A stretch of 9,095 bases of DNA, taken from NCBI GenBank assembly GCA_947178245.1, contig CAMWXO010000052.1, positions 1 through 9,095 of the forward strand, in the 5' to 3' direction. Positions 1 to 7,495 of the stretch are shown here, one piece after another (position 1 is the stretch's first letter; every line of letters begins with the position of its first letter). This DNA comes from an uncultured Porphyromonadaceae bacterium (lineage in GTDB: Bacteria; Bacteroidota; Bacteroidia; Bacteroidales; Muribaculaceae). A model generated the notes under the pieces. It made no database searches, was not told the DNA's origin, and saw only the letters and a list, made by a program, of their open reading frames with translations. The translations under genes and the position numbers were made by a program.

Positions 1-54
1 CATCGTAAAATCGGTCAAGTTAAATACGCTTTAATTTAATTCATCCAACAGGTT

Positions 55-1197
55 TTATTTTCTGTTTTTGAGCATATCCTCTACCAATGCTATGTCTCCT
101 CTCACTTCTCCCTGAAGCAGATATTCCTCTTCCCTTGCTTTCAATTGCCTGTAAATTTCAGTGGCTTTGGTTTCGTCGTGTTCAAGATAGAGGTAGATGG
201 CGCTGAGAAGGCGCATTTTAGACGACATCATAGCCTTGTAGGCAGTGATGTACTTGCGCAAATTCTTGTCAAGCAGCCTTTCAGCCTTGTCGATCTCTCC
301 CGTCCTAAGATAAAGGAAACTGAGCTCGCATGCTATCTCATTGACATATAACGGCATTATCTCTTCTTTGTGACTATAGAGAGATTCAAAAAGCGTTTTG
401 GCTTCTTCATATTCGGCCATGTCCACGAGTCTTGACGCATACATAAGGGGTATCGACACTTCAAGAGCGTTGGAGTAGTCAATCTCATCGGGATTGCTGA
501 ATAATTCTTCAGGCATGTCTTTTGGTCTCATCCCACTTTGAATCAGAGCGTTAGCACGCAACTGGCAGACTATTCCCCGCTTGCTGAGAAGATTTCTCCT
601 CAGCAAAATCATATTATATGCGTCATTGCCCACTCCTCCGGCCCGCATCGGAATGCCGTTGATAAGAATGATGAAGGCATCTGTGGCTACGAAAACGCCA
701 AGCGCCTCCGCCACAAAGGGCTTGAGATCGAGAAAGAAGAAGGGGAGTGCTATGACGAGCACTATAATATTGGCAAAGATGCCTCCGAAATTATACCATC
801 CTGTGCGCATATCCTTGACCGGCAGATCGGGCGGGGCCAGGAGACACTGTCCGCCGGTGCCCGGAATTGCGAATTTCTTTATCCTGAAATTTCCGTCCTG
901 CTTGAAGAATGTGTAATTGAAAATCCTGAAACTTACAAATTTATATCCGGTAAGCAATCCGCATACCAGATGGCCGAGCTCATGCAGCGTGACGAGGATA
1001 AAAAATGATACAATCAAGCTTGTGATGGCCACGAGCACCACTGCCAGCCCTTCGCTGAAGTCAATAGTATAATACTTGGCTATATACTCAGCCCAGGTAG
1101 TGTCAGTGAAAACTACCACGATAAGGCCGCCTAAGAGCAGCCCCAATAGGCCACCGGCAAGCAGTCCGACTAAAATCTTGAAAATCGTCTTGATCAT
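55..1197 (-). CDS. M50-like (site-2-protease-type) membrane zinc metallopeptidase with helical C-terminal region
   Basis: Likely an intramembrane or membrane-embedded zinc protease; its substrate is unknown. With the ATG at 1197 it is 380 residues; the codon just upstream (1200) is GTG and I prefer the ATG. Seen: a glycine/leucine-rich membrane segment at about residues 8-30, a second at 52-72 running into HELGH (72-76, two zinc-ligand His and the catalytic Glu), two more hydrophobic stretches at about 138-158 and 163-182, and then NGIPMRAGGVGND (180-192), which fits the distal N-x-x-P...D motif supplying the third zinc ligand (Asp192). No PDZ domain is visible. From about residue 240 to the end it is soluble and helix-rich with TPR-like pairs (for example AEYEEAKTLFESL and GEIDKAERLLDKNL), perhaps a substrate or partner platform. 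It follows the esterase gene by 24 nt in the same direction, so the two are probably co-transcribed. M50 assignment is firm; the protease's target is not known. Confidence 0.82.
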   Translation of the reverse strand: MIKTIFKILVGLLAGGLLGLLLGGLIVVVFTDTTWAEYIAKYYTIDFSEGLAVVLVAITSLIVSFFILVTLHELGHLVCGLLTGYKFVSFRIFNYTFFKQDGNFRIKKFAIPGTGGQCLLAPPDLPVKDMRTGWYNFGGIFANIIVLVIALPFFFLDLKPFVAEALGVFVATDAFIILINGIPMRAGGVGNDAYNMILLRRNLLSKRGIVCQLRANALIQSGMRPKDMPEELFSNPDEIDYSNALEVSIPLMYASRLVDMAEYEEAKTLFESLYSHKEEIMPLYVNEIACELSFLYLRTGEIDKAERLLDKNLRKYITAYKAMMSSKMRLLSAIYLYLEHDETKATEIYRQLKAREEEYLLQGEVRGDIALVEDMLKNRK

Positions 1198-1221
1198 CAC
1201 CCGGGAGTAATTCGATTTTTG

Positions 1222-2355
1222 TTATTTGAAGAGAAGAGGAGCGAAGTGATAAAGACTTTCACGCCATACCGGCCAAGTATGCCCTCCGGGAGTCTCGAAG
1301 TAGTCGTATCTGATGCCGATATTGTCAAACTTCTCACGCATCGCGCGGCAATTCTCGTATGCGATGTCTTCCTTGCCTCCCATTGAGAGCCAGAACACTT
1401 TCAGGTCGATGTTGAATTTATCCTTGTTCTTCTCAAGTATGTCATAATATCTTTCAGTGTCCATCTTGACACCGAAAGGATTAGGATTGGCAAACCATCC
1501 GGAACTGAAAACACCGAGATAAGCGAATTTGTCAAGATTTGGAATGCCCGTGTTGAGGGTCTGTATTCCTCCCATCGAGAGCCCGGCGAGCGCGCGGCCA
1601 TCACGCGACTTCTTCACCCTGAAATTGCTCTCCACCATGGGAATCACATCGTTGAGAAGTTCCTTCTCGAAGTCGGGCGTGTTGCCGTCGGCCATGACCA
1701 CGAGCATGGGGGTGGCCTTTCCGTCGGCAATCAGATTGTCCATTATCACGTCAGTAAGTCCCTGTGTGGCCCAGCCGCGTTCGTCTTCACCTCCGCCATG
1801 CTGCAGATAGAGCACCGGGTAATCCTCTTTCGACTCATCATATCCGGGCGGACAATATATGTAAGCACGCCTCCAGTCGCCCGAAGTGGAGGAGTAAAAA
1901 CGCTTCATCCTTATGTCGCCGTGCGGCACATCTGCTACGTAGAATCTCTTGTCGCCTTCCGGATAGGGAATCTCTACGCCGCTCGAATGCATACTGCATC
2001 CATAAAACGATTCACTTGCCGGATCCGCAACCCTGACTCCGTCCACGATCAGAAAATAGTAGTGGAATCCCGGTGAGAGCGGTTCGGTGGTCACAGTCCA
2101 CTCTCCATTATCGTTTTTTGTGAGGTCATAGACTTTGCCAAGATCTATCTGCACCTTGTTGGCTTCAGGTGCATTGATCTTGAACATCATGCTGTTGTCG
2201 GGCAGAAGCCGGGGATATGTAGCGCTTCTCACGTTGAGAATGCCACGTGTGCCTGTGATGTCCGATTCGTCAGGACGCTGGAAAAACTGGGCTGAAAGAG
2301 GGGAGAAGCAGCTCCCTATAAACATAGTGAAAACAAGAAATGCGTATTTTTTCAT
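1222..2355 (-). CDS. Exported alpha/beta-hydrolase esterase (esterase D / CE1-like) with N-terminal E-set domain
   Basis: A 377-residue serine esterase of the putative-esterase family (enterochelin-esterase, feruloyl-esterase XynZ and acetyl-xylan-esterase relatives). Residues 1-22 are a signal peptide (cleavage near PLSA/Q); IGSC at 13-16 could alternatively serve as a lipobox, so periplasmic versus lipid-anchored is open. Residues about 38-125 look like the immunoglobulin-like (CBM48/E-set) domain usual at the front of such esterases. The hydrolase domain follows: 'RRAYIYCPPGYD' entry strand (162-173), an HGGG oxyanion-type loop (186-189), the nucleophile elbow GLSMGG with Ser260, a probable acid at Asp330 (GGKED) and His359 (GGHTW). 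The triad is intact. Homologues in gut Bacteroidales often deacylate plant polysaccharides, but no glycosidase, SusC or SusD gene is near, so the substrate is unknown. It heads the operon with the M50 gene and is divergent from the cytochrome operon. Confidence 0.88.
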   Translation of the reverse strand: MKKYAFLVFTMFIGSCFSPLSAQFFQRPDESDITGTRGILNVRSATYPRLLPDNSMMFKINAPEANKVQIDLGKVYDLTKNDNGEWTVTTEPLSPGFHYYFLIVDGVRVADPASESFYGCSMHSSGVEIPYPEGDKRFYVADVPHGDIRMKRFYSSTSGDWRRAYIYCPPGYDESKEDYPVLYLQHGGGEDERGWATQGLTDVIMDNLIADGKATPMLVVMADGNTPDFEKELLNDVIPMVESNFRVKKSRDGRALAGLSMGGIQTLNTGIPNLDKFAYLGVFSSGWFANPNPFGVKMDTERYYDILEKNKDKFNIDLKVFWLSMGGKEDIAYENCRAMREKFDNIGIRYDYFETPGGHTWPVWRESLYHFAPLLFK

Positions 2356-2399
2356 GGCAAGATCTTTAGTAAGAAATAGATTTGTTTGTCATTCTTTGG

Positions 2400-2407
2400 C
2401 AAAGTTA
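2400..2407 (-). promoter_or_regulatory. Probable -7 box for the esterase-M50 operon
   Basis: On the minus strand this reads TAACTTTG, an exact match to the Bacteroidetes -7 consensus TAnnTTTG. It lies about 45 bp upstream of the esterase ATG and would give a leader of roughly 35-40 nt. At the expected 19-21 bp further upstream (plus positions about 2427-2431) there is no TTTG, so the -33 half is weak. This may mean a modest or activated promoter. Confidence 0.55.
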
Positions 2408-2417
2408 ATAAAAAATA

Positions 2418-2449
2418 TTTGGATTTCTATTCAGTTTGTCTTATATTTG
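2418..2449 (+). promoter_or_regulatory. Sigma-ABfr-type promoter for the cytochrome/DUF6057/MscS operon
   Basis: TTTG at 2418-2421, a 20-bp spacer, and TATATTTG at 2442-2449 match both halves of the Bacteroidetes -33/-7 promoter with correct spacing. Transcription should start near 2455, leaving a leader of about 100 nt before the ATG at 2555. The leader holds a seven-codon ATG frame (2468-2491) but no hairpin or riboswitch that I can recognise. Confidence 0.72.
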
Positions 2450-2554
2450 CATCTTATTTTTGAAGTCATGCGTCGAAAGTCGGGCTGCTAACTTGGATTT
2501 TCCCGGGTTGCCTGATGTTGAGAAGAAGATTTCTGAAAGATAATTTGATAATAC

Positions 2555-4066
2555 ATGAAACTTATTAGCCGAACATTAACTCATTATATTATCCTCATCG
2601 GAGCCGTTCTTCTTTCAGGATGCAAGGATGTATCGGTTCCCTCCGGGAATGTAGAGGAGGCAGACGCTATCCCTGCGCTGATACCGGATTATACCTCTGT
2701 GGTGATTCCCCCCAACATCGCGCCATTGAATTTCGAGATAGACACGCCCGGCGATGAATATGTTACGAAAGTGACAGGCGCCGGCGGCAAATCACTCATC
2801 GAGGCAGGGAAAACCGTGAGATGGGATATCAAACAGTGGCATGAGCTGCTTGAAGCTTCACGTGGCAAAGATCTCAAATATGAGATTTATGTGCGCTCCG
2901 GTGGCTCTTGGAAACTCTATAGATTCACCAATCACGTGGCAGAAGAGCCGATCGACACTCATCTCAGCTATCGCCTTATCGAGCCATCATATCAGCAGTT
3001 TTCGGGTATGAGCATCAACATGAGAGACCTTACTACGTTTGACGAAGAGGTGGTCTACAGTTCACCGAATCCTTGTGATGAGAGACGCGGACAGTGTGTA
3101 AATTGCCACGTGCCGCGCAATCAATATGGCGACAGGAGTTCCCAGTTCCATGTGAGGAAAGCGAAGGGCGGCACTGTAGTGATGGCCGGCGATTCAGTAG
3201 TGAAAGTAAACCTGAAGACCGACAGCACCATATCGGCCGGCGTATATCCGGCATGGCATCCATCGCTCGACCTGATCGCATACTCCACAAATGATACAAA
3301 ACAGCAATTTTTCAGAGGTAGCGGCAAGCGGAAAGTGGAAGTGTTCGATACCGAGTCAGACCTCATACTCTACAATATGAAGACGCATGAGGTGAGCGAC
3401 ATCGCTTCCGATCCCGACCTGCTCGAGACATTCCCGTGCTGGTCGCCCGACGGCAGGAAGATCTATTATTCCGTGGCGCGCTATCCCGAGGGAGTGACTC
3501 CAGAAAACATCGGAGAGCACTATGAGTGCATACGTTATGATATCGTCAGCCGTGACTATGACCATGCTTCCGGCCTGTTCGCCGCTCCCGACACAGTGGT
3601 GTTTGCTTCGGCCGACAGCGTAAGCGCGCTTCTTCCGCGAATCTCGCCCGATGGGAAATATCTTCTTTATTGCATGGCCCCGTTCGGCACTTTCCATATC
3701 TGGCATAAGGATAGCGACCTCTACATGATGGATCTGAAATCAGGCGATACCCGCAGACTTGCCGCGGCAAGCAGTGACGACACCGAAAGTTATCATTCGT
3801 GGGCTTCCAATTCAAGATGGATAGTTTTCAGTTCCCGGCGTGACGACGGCACTTATACGCGACCTTACATCGCGTATATCTCGAAAGACGGAAGCGACTC
3901 CAAGGCTTTCGTAGTGCCACAGGAATCTCCTGAATATTACCGTGAACTGATGAAGTCGTATAATGTCCCGGAGTTCTTCAACGACGATTTTCAGGTAGGG
4001 CGGGCCGAAATAGTGAAAAAACTCGATCATGATCCGATACAGGCCAAATTCATTAAGAAACGATGA
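2555..4066 (+). CDS. Lipoprotein with a single CxxCH heme-c site and TolB-like beta-propeller (PD40 repeats)
   Basis: A 503-residue envelope protein. Residues 10-23 form a lipoprotein signal with lipobox LLSGC (lipidated Cys23). An N-terminal beta-rich domain (about 45-145) precedes CVNCH at 181-185, a canonical covalent heme-c attachment site (C181, C184, axial His185), followed by FHVRKAKGGTVV. The rest is a propeller: blade motifs of the PD40/TolB kind occur at 231-246 (YPAWHP...IAYSTN), 293-306 (FPCWSPDGRKIYYS), 361-374 (PRISPDGKYLLYCM) and 413-429 (YHSWAS...IVFSSRR). Such proteins are often labelled 'TolB-like' or 'cytochrome c biosynthesis' in Bacteroidales, but I know of no demonstrated function. 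Tol-system TolB has no heme site and is not a lipoprotein, so tolB is not the right name. First gene of the plus operon; its stop overlaps the start of the next gene (ATGA), implying translational coupling. A candidate distal heme ligand cannot be picked from sequence alone. Confidence 0.82.
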   Translation: MKLISRTLTHYIILIGAVLLSGCKDVSVPSGNVEEADAIPALIPDYTSVVIPPNIAPLNFEIDTPGDEYVTKVTGAGGKSLIEAGKTVRWDIKQWHELLEASRGKDLKYEIYVRSGGSWKLYRFTNHVAEEPIDTHLSYRLIEPSYQQFSGMSINMRDLTTFDEEVVYSSPNPCDERRGQCVNCHVPRNQYGDRSSQFHVRKAKGGTVVMAGDSVVKVNLKTDSTISAGVYPAWHPSLDLIAYSTNDTKQQFFRGSGKRKVEVFDTESDLILYNMKTHEVSDIASDPDLLETFPCWSPDGRKIYYSVARYPEGVTPENIGEHYECIRYDIVSRDYDHASGLFAAPDTVVFASADSVSALLPRISPDGKYLLYCMAPFGTFHIWHKDSDLYMMDLKSGDTRRLAAASSDDTESYHSWASNSRWIVFSSRRDDGTYTRPYIAYISKDGSDSKAFVVPQESPEYYRELMKSYNVPEFFNDDFQVGRAEIVKKLDHDPIQAKFIKKR

Positions 4067-5592
4067 GAAAGAATAAGAAAGGCGTTGAGCCCGTTGTGCA
4101 GCCGAAAGGAAGTGACAGGGATTCACTCGGGAAGGGCGCGGGAAGTAAGATGATCGGCAGGCTGATTACTCCGTCGATTGTGATCAGTGTAGTGTTTATC
4201 TCATTCTGCTATCTGATGCTTCCCGGCAGGAACAGTTACATGCTGCGATGGTATGATTACATGTCGCTTTTTGAATCAACCCGGTTTTTCTTCAAGCAGA
4301 TGCTTTGTTTTCCCGGAGGTCTTATGCGCTATTTCGGAGCATGGCTCACCCAGCTGATGTATTACCCTTGGCTCGGAAGTACCGTCCTGATTGCTATATG
4401 GCTTCTCACCGCCCGGCTCACCGCGAAGGCTTTCCGTCTTTCACGTGAAGCGTTTCCACTCGCGTTTGTGGTTCCGATGGCGATGCTTGTCTCAATAGTG
4501 CAGATCGACGAGGCATGGCTGTCGATGAAATCGGTCGGTTATCTATATTCCAATTCATTGAGTTTCCTTTTTGTAGTTGCCGATGTCTGCCTTTATCGTG
4601 CCGTTGAGAAAATCAGGCCTCTTGCATTCGTCATTGTCCTGCTTACAGCCGTCTTGTATATCTTCGCCGGATTTTACGCTCTTCTGGCATCATTCATCGG
4701 CTGCATCTTCCTGATTGCGGATTCGGTCAGGAACAGGTGCTATCCGGCTCTCGTTTATCCGGCAGTTGCCTTATCCGTGATATTTGTTTTGCCCGAACTG
4801 TATTACAGGTATTATGGTCCGACTACGGTAGACAATGAATATCTGCTTATCAAGGGCCTTCCCGACTTCATATTTGAATCGTTCGATGTCTATTTATGGA
4901 TGCCCTTCGCTGTTGCCATCGGCTTCATGCTCATCCTCGCGGTGGCAGTTGCTTTCCTCAGAATCCCTTCCAGCCGGCCTGTGCTTTGGGTGAGCACCTC
5001 CGTTCTGATCATCTGCGGCATCTGGAGCCTTGTGGCTGACAGGAAGAACGAGCAGTTAAGGGCTACGGTCGTCATGCTTCATCATCTCGAGAACAACAAC
5101 TGGGAAGGCATTACGATGGTGATGTCAAGAATAAAGGAACCTCCTAACTATACTATGCGAGTCCTTAACAATTTCGCTGTCGTGAATCTTGGCGGAAAGG
5201 CAGCAAGCCTGAATGATATCGAACCGATAAACGCCGATCCGCGGCATAATGAAGGCTTCTTGCTCACGGCTCTCCTTCATATTCCCATCAATTATTACAA
5301 CGGCGACTTCAATGTGTCTTACAGATGGGCCATGGAGCACTGCGTGCAGTATGGCAAACGTGTTTTCCTTCTCAAATACCTTGTGAAAAACTCCCTGCTC
5401 AACGGTGATATCAAACTTGCCAAGCGCTATAATGATATCCTTCTCGGCACCTTGTTCTATAAGAAATGGGCCGAGGAGATGAACCGCTACATTGAAGATC
5501 CTTCACTTATAGAATCAAATATAGAATTCAGAAGTATTCTGGAACTTAACCAACCCGAGACTCCCGCCGAGGCATCTTCGCATGCGGGTTGA
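4063..5592 (+). CDS. Polytopic inner-membrane protein, DUF6057-like, with helical C-terminal domain
   Basis: A 509-residue protein of unknown function; from memory it fits the Bacteroidota family DUF6057, which I could not check. A basic N-terminal tail (1-33) is followed by roughly nine hydrophobic segments (about 34-53, 104-120, 131-149, 158-180, 186-203, 205-222, 228-246, 276-299, 306-325). Residues about 330-495 are soluble, helix-rich and TPR-like, with an 'NNFAVVNLGGKA' stretch (369-380) and repeated alpha-hairpins up to 475. If the tail is cytoplasmic and there are nine crossings, the helical domain faces the periplasm, where it could touch the heme lipoprotein. No catalytic motif is apparent. 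The start is fixed by the ATGA overlap with the lipoprotein stop; a second Met at residue 30 is a weaker alternative. The tight coupling to the heme lipoprotein suggests a joint complex. Confidence 0.7.
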   Translation: MRKNKKGVEPVVQPKGSDRDSLGKGAGSKMIGRLITPSIVISVVFISFCYLMLPGRNSYMLRWYDYMSLFESTRFFFKQMLCFPGGLMRYFGAWLTQLMYYPWLGSTVLIAIWLLTARLTAKAFRLSREAFPLAFVVPMAMLVSIVQIDEAWLSMKSVGYLYSNSLSFLFVVADVCLYRAVEKIRPLAFVIVLLTAVLYIFAGFYALLASFIGCIFLIADSVRNRCYPALVYPAVALSVIFVLPELYYRYYGPTTVDNEYLLIKGLPDFIFESFDVYLWMPFAVAIGFMLILAVAVAFLRIPSSRPVLWVSTSVLIICGIWSLVADRKNEQLRATVVMLHHLENNNWEGITMVMSRIKEPPNYTMRVLNNFAVVNLGGKAASLNDIEPINADPRHNEGFLLTALLHIPINYYNGDFNVSYRWAMEHCVQYGKRVFLLKYLVKNSLLNGDIKLAKRYNDILLGTLFYKKWAEEMNRYIEDPSLIESNIEFRSILELNQPETPAEASSHAG

Positions 5593-5644
5593 GGAGGATA
5601 TGCCTTTCAGAGATTATATCAATCATTAGAAATTGAACAAGAAA

Positions 5645-7474
5645 ATGGAATCAATCGCGGAGCGCTCCATAAAGAAGAAACAGTATCCCCTGATATCATG
5701 GATCAGGACATTCTGTCTTGTAGCGGGGCTTGCCCTCATATTCTCCTCATCGGTTGCCGCCCAGACGCAGGAAGATAACCCCGAGCAGGCTGAGGAAGTG
5801 ATAAAGTCTGATTCGGTGCGCCTTATCGAACTATCGCTTGAGCTTGAGCAGATGAAGCTTAATGAGATACTTCTGAAATCGAAACTGGAGGAAAACAATC
5901 AGCATCACATTGCCGATTCTCTGAAGAAGGCCATGCAGATTCAGCGGATCGACTCGTTGCGGGCTGAGACTCCCGGGGTGCCGGTGGTCGTGGACGGCGA
6001 TACGCTTTTCAATATTTACGCAGCCAGAGGCGGACAATCACCCATAGACAGGGCTCAGTCCGCGGCCGAGATCATGATGAAGATAGGCCACGAGCACACT
6101 ATGAAGGTTGATTCGGTATATCTGCTCGATAACGAAACATATATAGATATCATGTATGGCGACAAGGTCATCATGAGCGTGACCGAGCAGGATGCTATCT
6201 GGAATACCACCACACCCGCCAAGCTCGCGGGCATCTATATGTCGATTCTCTCAGACAAGATAAGACTGATGAAAGCCGAGAACAGCCTGTGGCAGATAGT
6301 GAAGAGAGCAGGATTGTTTCTTATAGTGATCTGCATTCAGTATCTGCTTGTGAAACTGATCAATTTCCTGTTCAGGAAACTTCGCAGGGAGATCATCCGC
6401 TTCAAGCAGCAGAAGATGCATCCGCTCGAGATACGCGGTCTTGAGGTGCTGAATACGCGCCGATTGTGCAGGATGCTCATTATGCTTAGCAATTTCCTGC
6501 GCTACGTCGTGCTCCTCGCACTCTTCATCATCACAATTCCGATACTCTTCTCGATCTTTCCCCAGACCGAAAATCTCGCCTACCGGATATTCTATTATAT
6601 TGTCGATCCTGTTAAGATGGTCTTGCGGGCCATAATCGACTATATCCCCAATCTCTTCATCATCGCCATCATCTGGTATTGTGTAAGATACATCATAAAG
6701 GGACTCAAGTATCTCTCAAACGAGATAAAGTCGGAAAAGCTCAAGATAACAGGCTTCTATCCCGACTGGGCCGAGCCTACGTTCAATATAATCCGCTTCC
6801 TTCTCTATGCCTTCATGATCGCCATGATCTATCCCTACCTGCCCGGTTCGGAGTCAGGAGTGTTTCAGGGTATATCCGTCTTTGTGGGCGTAATTGTTTC
6901 GTTGGGGTCGAGCACAGTTATTTCTAATTTCATCGCGGGCTTCGTGATCACTTATATGCGACCTTTTAAGACTGGAGATTTCATCAAGGTGAACGACACT
7001 ATGGGCAATGTTATAGAGAAGTCGCCGTTCATCACGAGGGTAAGGACTATCAAGAATGAACTGGTGACGATTCCCAATACATTCATCGTGTCGTCAAACA
7101 CTGTGAATTATTCCTACTCCGCGAAGCAATACGGGCTGATTATCCACACGATGCTCACAATGGGCTACGACGTGCCCTGGCGCAAGGTGCATCAGTTGCT
7201 TATCGACGCCGCGCTCGCCACCGATGGCGTGCAGGAGCATCCGGCGCCATTCGTGCTCGAGACCGAACTCAACGACAACTACATGTGCTATCAGATCAAT
7301 GCTTATATCAAGAATGCTGATGAGATGCCCGAGATAATGTCTGATCTCCTGCAGAACATTCAGGATAAGTTCAACGAAGCCCATATCGAGCTCTTTGCCC
7401 CGCATCATTTCACAACGAGAAAATGGCAGGACAACAACAGGGAAAATGCTCTGCATGCAGAAATAAACCGATAA
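5645..7474 (+). CDS. MscS-family mechanosensitive channel with long periplasmic N-terminal region
   Basis: A 609-residue channel of the small-conductance mechanosensitive type, expected to release solutes on hypo-osmotic shock. The first ATG is at 5645; the frame also contains TTG at 5633 just after an in-frame TAG, and I prefer the ATG. Residues about 18-40 form a signal peptide ending VAAQ. Then comes a charged coiled-coil-like stretch (50-106) and a 'VDGDTLFNIY...RA' module (115-210) that I recall from other extended MscS proteins. Hydrophobic segments lie near 222-241, 276-304, 314-352 and 381-398, before the pore helix (about 405-440) with SLGSSTVISNFIAGF and MRPFKTGDFI, the MscS signature. 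The beta domain follows (VRTIKNELVTIPN, 466-478) and an alpha/beta C-terminus. It is much longer than E. coli MscS (286 residues). Third gene of the operon, 52 nt after the DUF6057-like stop; its last codons are part of a terminator stem. Confidence 0.9.
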   Translation: MESIAERSIKKKQYPLISWIRTFCLVAGLALIFSSSVAAQTQEDNPEQAEEVIKSDSVRLIELSLELEQMKLNEILLKSKLEENNQHHIADSLKKAMQIQRIDSLRAETPGVPVVVDGDTLFNIYAARGGQSPIDRAQSAAEIMMKIGHEHTMKVDSVYLLDNETYIDIMYGDKVIMSVTEQDAIWNTTTPAKLAGIYMSILSDKIRLMKAENSLWQIVKRAGLFLIVICIQYLLVKLINFLFRKLRREIIRFKQQKMHPLEIRGLEVLNTRRLCRMLIMLSNFLRYVVLLALFIITIPILFSIFPQTENLAYRIFYYIVDPVKMVLRAIIDYIPNLFIIAIIWYCVRYIIKGLKYLSNEIKSEKLKITGFYPDWAEPTFNIIRFLLYAFMIAMIYPYLPGSESGVFQGISVFVGVIVSLGSSTVISNFIAGFVITYMRPFKTGDFIKVNDTMGNVIEKSPFITRVRTIKNELVTIPNTFIVSSNTVNYSYSAKQYGLIIHTMLTMGYDVPWRKVHQLLIDAALATDGVQEHPAPFVLETELNDNYMCYQINAYIKNADEMPEIMSDLLQNIQDKFNEAHIELFAPHHFTTRKWQDNNRENALHAEINR

Positions 7475-7495
7475 TCCTCGCGGTTTATTTTGTTT
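7461..7495 (+). terminator. Rho-independent terminator of the MscS operon
   Basis: AAATAAACCG (7461-7470) and CGGTTTATTT (7481-7490) form a perfect 10-bp stem with a 10-nt loop, followed by TGTTT. The left arm is made of the last codons of the channel gene and the stop codon lies in the loop. The stem is A/T-rich, so its strength is uncertain. Confidence 0.62.

Noticed and set aside
1..54. Possible start of another minus-strand gene (CAT at 1-3 is ATG on the minus strand) or a terminator after the M50 gene
   Set aside because: Only one codon would be inside the window, and I see no hairpin with a U-run and no full -33/-7 pair in this A/T-rich 54 nt.
538..1008. 156-residue plus-strand open frame inside the M50 gene
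   Set aside because: It is fully antisense to a gene with clear HELGH and transmembrane features, and its translation has no domain or signal; it is a shadow frame.
2468..2491. Seven-codon ATG frame (MRRKSGC) in the leader of the heme lipoprotein gene
   Set aside because: It is short, has no ribosome-binding sequence and no attenuator hairpin follows it; it is compatible with chance.
2555..4066. Naming the propeller lipoprotein tolB
   Set aside because: It has a lipobox and a heme-c motif absent from TolB, and no tolQRA or pal gene is nearby; only the propeller repeats are shared.
5563..5590. CCCGC...GCGGG inverted repeat at the end of the DUF6057-like gene as a terminator
   Set aside because: The stem is only 5 bp with a long loop and no T-run, and it lies in coding sequence; it is more likely chance in an operon.
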